Shown here: one piece after another, positions 34,605 to 44,342 of the stretch
Layout of the letters: each line of letters starts with the position of its first letter
Numbering within the stretch: position 1 is the first letter of the stretch
NCBI GenBank assembly: GCA_037440765.1
Contig: JBBITL010000019.1
Location: 15,530 to 79,529, forward strand
Source: DTKY01 sp037440765
Lineage (GTDB): Bacteria > Acidobacteriota > Terriglobia > Bryobacterales > Bryobacteraceae
Reading direction: 5' to 3'
DNA: 64,000 nucleotides
Made by a program: the position numbers and the translations under genes
Notes under the pieces: generated by a model
What the model was told of the DNA's origin: nothing
Seen by the model: only the letters and a program-made list of their open reading frames with translations
Databases searched by the model: none

Positions 34605-35605
34605 CTGAGTTTCTCTCCTTGTTTCGCCCGGGACTCCAGCATCAACTCGGCCAGCCGTACGGCTTTGGCGCTCTCGGCGGGCGGGCAGAGGTCGGGCTGC
34701 CGCCCTTCGAGGCAGCATTCTACGAAGTACTCGATTTCGGCCTGGTAGCCGTCCTTGCCGGCAACCGCCAGTTCCGTCCGCGTTCCGTCCGGAGCGTAGA
34801 GCGTGGGTGGGACGCCGGCCGAGCTGTATTCGAGAACCCCGCCGCTGCCTGCCACGCTGTATTCCATCGAGAAAGGAAAACCCGGCGACGGGTACCAGCC
34901 GCCGGCCACTACCACCGCGGCCGCGTCATAGTGGAACCCGGCCGTGATCCAGTCGGTCCCGTGCCCGAGATCCTCGTGCCCCACCGCGGAAACCGAAAGC
35001 GGCGCGCCGAACAGGTGCAGGCAGAAGTCCACGTCGTGGACCAGAAGGTCGAAGGCTGCGCCTCCGCTGACGCTCCGGTCCAGCAGCCAGGGGCTCCACT
35101 GGGGCGCGGCGCACCGCCTTTGGAACATGGCGGCGCACACTTGTCCTAGCCGGCCGGACCGGACAGCTTCGGCGAGCACGCGGTAGGCGGGGAAAAAGCG
35201 CAGCGTCTGGGCGACCATCAGGACCCGGCCGCTGGCGCGGGCAGCGTAGAGCATGGCGTCGGCCGCCTCGCCGTCCAGCGCCATGGGTTTTTCCACCAGC
35301 ACGTGTTTGCCGGCGCCCAGCGCGGCTATCGCCGCCGGAGCGTGCAGCCCAGTCGGAAGGCAGATGTCGACGGCCTCGACGGCGGGATCGGTGACCGCGT
35401 CCTGCCAGTTCCGGTATTTGCTCAAGCCGCTGAAGTCCATTCTCCCGCCCGGCCCGCCGATGTTGCCCTGCACTCCGCTGAGGTCGCCCGAAAGCTGGCG
35501 CTCGTCGTCGCTCGCCACGGCCACTACCTCCGCCCCCGGCGTGGCCCGCAGCGCCTTGAGGTGAGTGGAGCCCATGAATCCCAAGCCGAGAACGGCGATC
35601 CGCAT
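34592..35605 (-). CDS. Gfo/Idh/MocA family oxidoreductase
   Basis: A 337-residue NAD(P)-dependent dehydrogenase with the Rossmann motif GLGFMGSTH at the N-terminus and the family EKPMALD (catalytic Lys region). A C-terminal alpha/beta domain includes HDVDFCLHLFG, with the His expected in catalysis. It acts on a sugar or cyclitol. The ATG at 35605 has TATACT seven bases upstream and no Shine-Dalgarno. It leads the two-gene unit with the isomerase. Confidence 0.92.
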   Translation of the reverse strand: MRIAVLGLGFMGSTHLKALRATPGAEVVAVASDDERQLSGDLSGVQGNIGGPGGRMDFSGLSKYRNWQDAVTDPAVEAVDICLPTGLHAPAAIAALGAGKHVLVEKPMALDGEAADAMLYAARASGRVLMVAQTLRFFPAYRVLAEAVRSGRLGQVCAAMFQRRCAAPQWSPWLLDRSVSGGAAFDLLVHDVDFCLHLFGAPLSVSAVGHEDLGHGTDWITAGFHYDAAAVVVAGGWYPSPGFPFSMEYSVAGSGGVLEYSSAGVPPTLYAPDGTRTELAVAGKDGYQAEIEYFVECCLEGRQPDLCPPAESAKAVRLAELMLESRAKQGEKLRCLL

Positions 35606-35612
35606 AGTGAGC

Positions 35613-35618
35613 AGTATA
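35613..35618 (-). promoter_or_regulatory. -10 box of the Gfo/Idh/MocA gene
   Basis: TATACT lies exactly seven bases before the ATG at 35605, predicting a leaderless transcript. Confidence 0.55.
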
Positions 35619-35663
35619 AACCCGCGCGCCATGTGATATTCTGATCGCATAGAGAGGGGCTCC

Positions 35664-36203
35664 ATGAGACGCCTACCGGCGCTGTTGCTCTCGGTCGCGG
35701 TTTCGGGGATGCTGAGCGCGAGCGCTCAGACCCCCGCGCCCAAGACCCACCTCAAGGTCGGCGACAAGCCTCCCGACTTCACGCTGCCCGCCACCACCGG
35801 CGGCAACATCAGTCTGTCCCAATACCTTGGCAAGAAGATCGTCGTGCTGGCGTTCTACCCGGCCGCGTTCAGCGGTGGTTGAACGAAGCAACTGACGGCG
35901 TACCAGGCTGGTATCGCTACCTTCGATGAAATGGAAGCACAGGTACTTGGAATCAGCACCGATAGCCGCGCTGCTTTGCAGCACTGGGCCAAGGAGGTTC
36001 TGAAGACCTCCATCCCGCTGCTCAGCGACTTCATGCGCAAGGTGTCGGCCAGCTACGGGGTGCTGAACGAGGCTAACGGGACCGCGGCCAGAACCACGTT
36101 CGTGATCGGTCTGGACGGGCGGATCGAGCACATCGAGGAGGGCTCGGCTGCCATTGATCCTTTAGGAGCGGCCGCTGCCTGCGAGAGGATCCGAAAGAAA
36201 TGA
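35664..36203 (+). CDS. Peroxiredoxin (AhpC/TSA type), probable selenoprotein, exported
   Basis: Read through the TGA at 35880-35882, this is a 179-residue thioredoxin-fold peroxiredoxin that would reduce peroxides. A signal peptide (cleavage near SASA at about residue 21) points to the periplasm. The fold is normal on both sides of the TGA: DKPPDFTLPATTGG before, and YQAGIATFDEMEAQVLGIS and RTTFVIGLDGRI after. The TGA is codon 73 and falls precisely on the peroxidatic residue of PxxxSxxC (PAAFSGG-U-TKQL). A hairpin fitting a bacterial SECIS begins at once. A premature nonsense mutation of TGC is the alternative. GAGAGGGG precedes the ATG. The only Cys is near the C-terminus. Confidence 0.82.
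35883..35925 (+). promoter_or_regulatory. Candidate bacterial SECIS element
   Basis: Directly after the TGA, CGAAG (35884-35888) pairs with CTTCG (35921-35925). An inner stem GCGTACC (35898-35904) pairs with GGTA-T-CGC (35910-35917) with one bulged T. The five-base apical loop is AGGCT, with G at loop positions 2 and 3, about 22 bases after the TGA. E. coli fdhF SECIS also has a bulged U and a loop starting AGGU at similar distance. In that element the bulge lies on the 5' side, here on the 3' side. Confidence 0.7.
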
Positions 36204-36246
36204 AACCGGGCTGCCCCTAACTACCCTATCTTTCAAGATCTTCTGG

Positions 36247-36252
36247 TAGAAT
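36247..36252 (+). promoter_or_regulatory. Candidate extended -10 promoter of gyrA
   Basis: TGGTAGAAT forms an extended -10 element in the 123-base gap before gyrA; no convincing -35 is seen. This would give a leader of about 70 bases ending in AAGGAG. Confidence 0.4.
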
Positions 36253-36326
36253 AGGAGCTTCAGCTCAGATCCTGGTTGTGAGGCGAATACCGGGCGAATA
36301 AAACGGGCTGTCCTCAAGGAGCAGAC

Positions 36327-38876
<2,550 letters not shown>

Positions 38877-38879
38877 CGA

Positions 38880-38885
38880 TATAAT
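38880..38885 (+). promoter_or_regulatory. Consensus -10 box of larE
   Basis: A perfect TATAAT lies seven bases before the larE ATG, only four bases after the gyrA stop; the gene lacks a clear Shine-Dalgarno. It is the best example of the leaderless arrangement in the window. Confidence 0.65.
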
Positions 38886-38892
38886 CCGAGGT

Positions 38893-39753
38893 ATGGGTGC
38901 TTTCGTGGGTTCGGGAGAAGTTGCCGCTACGCTCGACCCGGCGGTCCTCGGCGAGAAAGAACAGAAGCTGTTCGGGATTCTCCGGGATCTGGGCAGCGTG
39001 ATTACAGCCTACTCCGGCGGTACGGATTCCGCTTACCTGGCTTGGGCGGCGGGGCAGGCGCTGGGAGAGAACGCGCTGGCCATCACCGCCGACTCGGCCT
39101 CCGTGCCGGAATCGCACAAGCGGGACGCGGAGGAGTTCGCGCGCAGGTTCGGCTTGCGGCACGAGTTCGTGAAATCCTCTGAGTTCGACAACCCGCTCTA
39201 CGCGGCTAACAACCCGGACCGCTGTTTCCATTGCAAGGACGAGTTGTTCGCCAGGCTGGCCGAGGTGGCCCGGGAGCGGGGCTTCGCGCACATCGTTTAC
39301 GGCGTGAACTTGGATGACCTGGGCGACTACCGGCCCGGACAGAATGCCGCTGCCGGCCGCAACGTGAAGGCGCCGCTGCTCGACGCCGGGTTGCACAAGG
39401 CGGAAATCCGCGAGCTCTCGCGCCTGGCGGGGCTCCCGACCTGGGACCGGCCCGCCGCGGCGTGCCTGAGTTCCCGCATCCCCTACGGGACGCCCGTGAC
39501 GGTGGAAACCGTGAAGACCGTGGAGCGCGGCGAGGAAGCGGTGAAAGCTCTGGGCTTCCGCCAGTTTCGCGTCCGATATCATGGCGAGCTGGTTAGAGTG
39601 GAGATAGCGCCGGAGGAGATGCGCAAGGCGCTGGACGAGGAGATGGCCGCCCGGTTCACGGCGATCTTCAAGGGCCTCGGCTTCCACTACGTCACTCTTG
39701 ACCTTCAGGGCTACCGCCAGGGAGCCATGAACGAGACGCTCAAGAAGAGATGA
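38893..39753 (+). CDS. larE: LarE-type ATP-dependent sacrificial sulfur transferase
   Basis: LarE donates sulfur in making the nickel-pincer cofactor of lactate racemase and related enzymes. The 286-residue protein has the PP-loop AYSGGTDSAYLAW, the family segment NPDRCFHCKDELF (containing the Cys cluster) and AAACLSSRIPYGTPV, which holds the conserved sulfur-donor Cys region. larA, larB and larC are absent nearby, so the enzyme may serve a distant pincer-dependent racemase. TATAAT is placed seven bases before the ATG. Confidence 0.9.
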   Translation: MGAFVGSGEVAATLDPAVLGEKEQKLFGILRDLGSVITAYSGGTDSAYLAWAAGQALGENALAITADSASVPESHKRDAEEFARRFGLRHEFVKSSEFDNPLYAANNPDRCFHCKDELFARLAEVARERGFAHIVYGVNLDDLGDYRPGQNAAAGRNVKAPLLDAGLHKAEIRELSRLAGLPTWDRPAAACLSSRIPYGTPVTVETVKTVERGEEAVKALGFRQFRVRYHGELVRVEIAPEEMRKALDEEMAARFTAIFKGLGFHYVTLDLQGYRQGAMNETLKKR

Positions 39754-39765
39754 AGTAGCTCTCCC

Positions 39766-40620
39766 GTGGCCGTCCCCAGCCTGCGCCTCACTGAGTGGAC
39801 GCTGGTCGCGTACTTCGGCTACGTGACGGTGATGGCGCACGTTCTGCCTGTCAGGCCGCCCATCCCCGCCGTCATATTGTGGCTGAACCTGGCAATCATA
39901 GGGGGCTTCTTCCTGGTGGCGTACTCGGATTCGCTGCGGAAACGCCGCCTCCTGAGCGTCCTGAGGGACTGGTATCCGGCCGCGCTGCTGCTGCTGGCCT
40001 ACAGGGAGATGGGGTGGCTCGCGCCCCCCGCGCACAGCCACAGTCTGGAGCGGACCTGGGTTCTGTGGGACAAGTTCTTTCTCAACGAATTGGGCGCTAA
40101 GGCGTTGATCGAGTCGGCAGGACCACTCCTGCCGGGCCTGCTGGAGATATCCTACACGCTCGTCTACGCGATGCCGTTCATTGCGCTGGCGGCGCTGTAT
40201 GCGCATGGGCGCCGGGATCGAGTCGACCGACTGATGTTCCCCCTGGCCGCGTCGGTGCTGTCCGCCTACGCCCTGTTTCCCTACTTCCCCTCAGAACCTC
40301 CCCGAACCGTTTTCCCGGGAGAGGACTTCCCGTCCTACATGACGGTGTTCAGAAAGTTCAACTGGGACATGCTCGGCAGCTACGGTATTCATACGAGCGT
40401 GTTCCCGAGCGCGCACGTCTCGGGGGCGTTTTCCGTGGCCCTCACGCTCGGCAGATTGCTTCCGGAGAGCAAATGGCTGGGGCGCCTGCTGCTGGCGCTG
40501 GCCGTTTTGATCGCCATCGCCACAGTGTACGGCCGCTACCACTACCTCGCCGACGCCGTGGCCGGTCTGGCCATTGCGCTGCTGGTCTGCGGTCTTACTC
40601 GGCGCCTTTGGCGGGTGTAG
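39766..40620 (+). CDS. PAP2-type membrane phosphatase
   Basis: A 284-residue polytopic protein with about six hydrophobic segments and the PAP2 motifs FPSAHVSGAF (domain 2) and YGRYHYLADAVAG (domain 3, with His and Asp). The first PAP2 motif (KxxxxxxRP) is not obvious. Proteins of this kind dephosphorylate or transfer phospholipid headgroups; an inositolphosphotransferase-like activity is also possible. The GTG start lacks a good ribosome-binding site and follows larE by 12 bases. The 3' end overlaps the FmdB gene by 26 bases. Confidence 0.8.
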   Translation: MAVPSLRLTEWTLVAYFGYVTVMAHVLPVRPPIPAVILWLNLAIIGGFFLVAYSDSLRKRRLLSVLRDWYPAALLLLAYREMGWLAPPAHSHSLERTWVLWDKFFLNELGAKALIESAGPLLPGLLEISYTLVYAMPFIALAALYAHGRRDRVDRLMFPLAASVLSAYALFPYFPSEPPRTVFPGEDFPSYMTVFRKFNWDMLGSYGIHTSVFPSAHVSGAFSVALTLGRLLPESKWLGRLLLALAVLIAIATVYGRYHYLADAVAGLAIALLVCGLTRRLWRV

Positions 40621-40864
40621 GCGCCTCTTTCTTCGGCTCCGCGGTTGCGGGCTTATCGGCCTGCTTGCTTTCCGGCCTGGAGGAAGGCCTGGCGTAGTCT
40701 GTAATGTACCAGCCGCTGCCCTTGAACTGGAACGCGGGTGGCGAGAGAAGTCTCTTGAGGACCCCGCCGCAGTGGTCGTGCACCGTGAGAACCGGTGCGT
40801 CTAATTTCTGCAACACCTCAAAGAGACTGCCGCACTTGTTACACTCGTACTCGTATAGTGGCAT
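40595..40864 (-). CDS. FmdB-family zinc ribbon protein
   Basis: An 89-residue protein with the FmdB core (MPLYEYECNKCG, PPAFQFKGSGWYITDYA). The first zinc knuckle is Cys8-x2-Cys11. The second, normally CPxCGG, is here HDHCGG, so His29 seems to replace a Cys (HxxC). The C-terminal third is a charged Lys/Pro/Ala tail. FmdB proteins are presumed transcriptional or translational regulators. It is convergent with the PAP2 gene and 11 bases from the S41 gene stop, on the same strand. Confidence 0.88.
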   Translation of the reverse strand: MPLYEYECNKCGSLFEVLQKLDAPVLTVHDHCGGVLKRLLSPPAFQFKGSGWYITDYARPSSRPESKQADKPATAEPKKEAPTPAKGAE

Positions 40865-40875
40865 GCTCTTCTGTG

Positions 40876-42165
40876 CTAGTTCCTTGGAACGCCCGGCGGA
40901 CCCGGCTGAAGACCTGACGGACCCGGGCGTGGGACATCGGAAGCCTGCTGCGAAACCGCCCCGGGACCCCTGCTCAGCACCTCGGTGGCCTTCTTGAGCA
41001 GGCCGTCGTCCTCAGGCTTCACCTGTGGCCTGGGAGCCAGCGGCCGCGGTGTCTGGCCCTCGTCCTCGGCTCCAGGCTCGGATTCGATGTATGGAACCGA
41101 AGGAGTCACGCCGTTGTCCTGAATGGACTTGCCTTGCGGTGAGTAATACTTGGCGACGGAGAGAATGAGAGCGCCTCCGTCCTTCAGTGTCACCGTGCGG
41201 CGGACGGCGGCATCGCCGAACGTACGGCTGCCAACCACTTCGGCCCGCTTGTTCTCGAGCAGAGCCATAGCCGCTATCTCTGCGCCGCCTGCGGTCCCGC
41301 CGTTCGTGGCTACCACCAGCGGCAGGTTTGTAACTGCCTTGGCCGCATCCGCCCGGAACTCCTGACGGGGCGTCCGCTGCCCGAGCAGGTACGTCAGCAG
41401 GCCCCGGTCAACGTACAGGTTGGCCAGTGCGATGCCTTCTTCCGGCGTCCCGCTGGCGCACCGCCGCAGGTCCAGGATGAGCCCCCTGGCGCGCTGCTTC
41501 TCCAGGTTCCTGACCGCCCCGCTGATTTCCGAGGCCTTCCCCGGCACCAGCGTCTCGGGGCGGATGTAACCAATCTGGTTGGGCAGCATCTGGATCGTCA
41601 CCGGGGGGATAAGGACAGGTGCGCGCGTCAGCGTCACCCGTTGCGGCTCGGGGTCGGGCAGATGCAGCAAGGAGATGTCGACCGTCGTCCCTGCCTGTCC
41701 CTTGAGCAGCAGTTCCGCGTAGGCCAGAGGCATGTCGCGGGTCGCAACTCCCTTGATGCTCTCGATCAAGTCCCCGCTGCTGATCCCCGCGCGCGCGGCC
41801 GGGGAATCCGGCAGCGTGCTCACGACGGTGACGTATCCGAAGCGCTTGGCCAGCACCATGCCCACATCGCCCCTGTGAGCGTCCTTCTCGAGCAGGTATT
41901 GCTTGTATTGATCCGCGTTCAGATAGCTGGCGAACGGATCAATGGACTCCAGCAGCCCGTTGATAGCGCCAAGCGTGACGCTCCCAAGGTCAGGCTCCTC
42001 CACGTAGTCGCTCTTGATGCGCGAGAGCACCTCCGAGAAGACCGTCATGTGGCGGTAGGCGTCCCTGGAGTCCGCCGCGCCGCTGCCAAGGTGAGCCCCG
42101 ACCAGCAGGAGGACCAACAGGCATGTCGAGCTGCTAAGAACGACAAGCTTCAACCGAGAATGCAT
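40876..42165 (-). CDS. S41 (C-terminal processing) peptidase homologue, catalytic residues lost
   Basis: A 429-residue exported or anchored protein (hydrophobic residues 8-27) with helical N-terminus, PDZ domain (about 95-180) and S41 domain (190-360). The architecture is that of CtpA/Prc, but the catalytic positions are changed: the TASASE motif is TAGGAE (Ser replaced by Gly293), and TFGKGxVQ is TFGDAAVR (Lys replaced by Asp318, Gln by Arg322). It is thus probably a non-proteolytic paralogue, perhaps a scaffold or regulator. The C-terminal 70 residues are Pro-rich. TATACT lies at 42190-42195. Confidence 0.85.
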   Translation of the reverse strand: MHSRLKLVVLSSSTCLLVLLLVGAHLGSGAADSRDAYRHMTVFSEVLSRIKSDYVEEPDLGSVTLGAINGLLESIDPFASYLNADQYKQYLLEKDAHRGDVGMVLAKRFGYVTVVSTLPDSPAARAGISSGDLIESIKGVATRDMPLAYAELLLKGQAGTTVDISLLHLPDPEPQRVTLTRAPVLIPPVTIQMLPNQIGYIRPETLVPGKASEISGAVRNLEKQRARGLILDLRRCASGTPEEGIALANLYVDRGLLTYLLGQRTPRQEFRADAAKAVTNLPLVVATNGGTAGGAEIAAMALLENKRAEVVGSRTFGDAAVRRTVTLKDGGALILSVAKYYSPQGKSIQDNGVTPSVPYIESEPGAEDEGQTPRPLAPRPQVKPEDDGLLKKATEVLSRGPGAVSQQASDVPRPGPSGLQPGPPGVPRN

Positions 42166-42220
42166 GGTAGAGGAGCCCCATCCATTCTCAGTATATCAGA
42201 CGGGTGAAATCGGACCGCGG

Positions 42221-43114
42221 TCAGCGCCTGCCCGCCGTTGCGGCGGACACCGCCACGAGTTTGGCTCCCTGCCGCTGTAGCACGGCGCCCTCGGGTGGGT
42301 TCGCGTCGAACGACGCCCAGTCGATCATTTCCTTGGAAGCCGGCTCGTAAAGGAGCGCCGTATCGCCCTGGCGGTCGGCCCACACATAGGCCGCTTCGCT
42401 GGTGAACGTGTGCCACTCGGCGCCCAGCCGGTCCTCCGACGGCAGAAGGGACAACTCCCGCCGCCGGCCCGAGTGCACCCGCAGAATCTCCTCCGGTTTC
42501 AGCGAGCAGTCCGGCAGGCTGACCACGAACCTGTATTCCGCCGTTCCGCCTGAGCCGGACTCAACCACGCGGTAGAGGCTGATCCCCCTCGTGCTGAGGG
42601 TCTTCGGACTCTCGTTGCGAAGGTCGATCCACTCGCCCGTGCCGGGCTCTGCGGCCACAGATCCTTCCTGGGCCTTCCGCTTTGCGGCCGGCCTGGGCCT
42701 GATGCGATAGACGGCCAGCGATTTCGCCGCCCCGACTGCGGCTGCGGCCTCTTTACCGTCGGTCCCTCTGCCTCCGCCTTCCGCCTCGACGGCGGGGGAG
42801 AGCAACCGGATCTCGGTTTCCTCGTCACCCACCTGGCTGGCGACCGCCGCCTCTTCGAGTTCGACACGGATGCCGCCCATCCAGACCGCGCACTGGTTAT
42901 ACAGATAGCAGGTGATCGCCGTAAGCGTGAACCCCCCGGCGCCCGCCACGAACGGCGCCAACAGCAGTGCCGTCAAGGTGACCACCAGCGAGTCCGGAGG
43001 CCACACGACCATGGAGATCAGGCCGATGCATCCTCCAACCGCCCCCAGCATGAAGCCCAGGGTTCCTATCACGCGAGCCGCCGGAAAGACCGGCAGGGAT
43101 TTCACGTAGGTCAT
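42221..43114 (-). CDS. Membrane-anchored protein with DUF3566-like N-terminus and lamin-tail-like C-terminal domain
   Basis: A 297-residue protein. Two membrane helices (about residues 14-36 and 44-70) end in YNQCAVWMGGIRVELEE, resembling the DUF3566 end pattern. After a charged Ala/Gly-rich linker (80-160), the C-terminal part (about 165-275: WIDLRNESPKTLSTRGISLY, SLKPEEILRVHSG) looks like a lamin-tail-type beta-sandwich exposed in the cytoplasm or periplasm. The function is unknown. It is in line with the S41 gene 55 bases downstream. GAGAGG lies 14 bases before the ATG. Confidence 0.65.
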   Translation of the reverse strand: MTYVKSLPVFPAARVIGTLGFMLGAVGGCIGLISMVVWPPDSLVVTLTALLLAPFVAGAGGFTLTAITCYLYNQCAVWMGGIRVELEEAAVASQVGDEETEIRLLSPAVEAEGGGRGTDGKEAAAAVGAAKSLAVYRIRPRPAAKRKAQEGSVAAEPGTGEWIDLRNESPKTLSTRGISLYRVVESGSGGTAEYRFVVSLPDCSLKPEEILRVHSGRRRELSLLPSEDRLGAEWHTFTSEAAYVWADRQGDTALLYEPASKEMIDWASFDANPPEGAVLQRQGAKLVAVSAATAGRR

Positions 43115-43315
43115 TTGCGTCCACGCCTCTCAATAGCACTATCTGTGTGGGATACTGACACACGCGGCGCACTAGATCAAGAATCGCGGGCCCGCGGCGT
43201 CACATTTTTCGACACAAGGTGGATAACCACTACTAACATTAGTTATGAATCTTCCGAGCCATGCGTGCGGCCGGGGAAGCCGCCGCAGCGCGCGGCGCCC
43301 GGCCTTCCCTTGCAG

Positions 43316-43321
43316 TATCAT
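43316..43321 (+). promoter_or_regulatory. -10 box of the HlyD-type gene
   Basis: TATCAT lies six bases before the GTG at 43328; no Shine-Dalgarno is present. Two short palindromes (43133-43142, ATAGCACTAT; 43232-43243, ACTAACATTAGT) in the same divergent intergenic region are possible operators. Confidence 0.4.
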
Positions 43322-43327
43322 CGGAGA

Positions 43328-44326
43328 GTGCGCGGCAAGTGGCTCCTGACCGGTGGAATCCTGGCTGTGCTCGCGGCCGGGGGGCTGGCGGTGATGTTCG
43401 TGCTCCGTGAGCAGGCGGCCGCGCCGGAAGGCGGCGCCGGAGTGACGGCCGCCATTCCCTCCTGGGGACAGGCTCTCAGCCTCCCTGCGCGTATCGAGGC
43501 CGTGGAGATCGTGCAAGTCCCGGCGCCGATCGAGGGAATCATTGAGTCGCTTCCGGTGGACATCGGCGCGGATGTCTTCGAGGGGGAGCTGCTGGCTACC
43601 ATCCGGAGTTCCATGCTCGAGTCGCAGAAGGAAGGGGCCGATGCGGAGATCAGCCGACTCCGTAGCAGGATCGGCTCGCTTGAGAGCAGCCTGATTGCCG
43701 CGCGCCTGGAAGCCTCCAGGGCCTCGGAAGCTGCCGGCGAAGCGCGCGCAGTGGCGGAGGCGGCCCAGAAGGCGCTTGAGCGGCAGCAGTTGCTGTACGG
43801 CAAGGGAGCAGTCGCCAGGCAGTCTTTGGAGAGCGCCCAAACCGTCTATAAGGCGGCGGTGGAGGCCTATGAGGCCCGGCAGAAGGTTGTCCTGCTCGCC
43901 GACGCCCGGGTGGCAGGGCTCGCCCGGGAACTGGACGAGCAACAGAGAACATTGGACGACAAGGACCTGGAACTGGAAGTCGTGGCCGGTCAGGTCGCCA
44001 GCGGGGATGTGAGGTCTCCGGTGAACGGACACGTGATAGCGCGCAAAGGCGCCGTCGGGCAGGAGGTTACGCCGGACGTGGAGGATCTGTTCCGGATAGC
44101 GGTCAACCTGACGGAGATGAGAGCCGTCATTGACGCACCACAGGCGGCGCTGGAGAAGATTCGTGCCGGCCAGGAAGCGGTCATCCAGATCGCGGAACTG
44201 CCCGATGGTATCCCGGCCAGGGTGAACCAGGTACAAGACGGGCAGATTATCATACACTTCACCAGCCCCAGCCCCTTCATCAAGCCTGGGATCACGGCAC
44301 AGGTGGCGATCAGGCTGGGTCAATAA
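43328..44326 (+). CDS. HlyD/RND-type periplasmic adaptor-like protein
   Basis: The GTG at 43328 gives 332 residues: one N-terminal helix (about 5-24), a biotinyl-lipoyl-like half (EIVQVPAPIEGIIESLPVDIG), a long coiled-coil hairpin (about 95-220), the second lipoyl half (GDVRSPVNGHVIARKGAVGQEV) and a beta-barrel. It resembles membrane fusion proteins of efflux or type I export systems, yet no inner-membrane pump follows; fumarase comes next after 16 bases. Membrane anchoring and adaptor role are inferred from architecture. The frame is open upstream to 43115 but that extension has no family similarity. Confidence 0.82.
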   Translation: MRGKWLLTGGILAVLAAGGLAVMFVLREQAAAPEGGAGVTAAIPSWGQALSLPARIEAVEIVQVPAPIEGIIESLPVDIGADVFEGELLATIRSSMLESQKEGADAEISRLRSRIGSLESSLIAARLEASRASEAAGEARAVAEAAQKALERQQLLYGKGAVARQSLESAQTVYKAAVEAYEARQKVVLLADARVAGLARELDEQQRTLDDKDLELEVVAGQVASGDVRSPVNGHVIARKGAVGQEVTPDVEDLFRIAVNLTEMRAVIDAPQAALEKIRAGQEAVIQIAELPDGIPARVNQVQDGQIIIHFTSPSPFIKPGITAQVAIRLGQ

Positions 44327-44342
44327 GAGAAGGAGAGCCAGG

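Noticed and set aside
43115..43327. N-terminal extension of the HlyD-type protein to an ATG at 43115
   Set aside because: The extension has no similarity to adaptor proteins and would bury the membrane anchor; the GTG at 43328 with TATCAT six bases before it is preferred.
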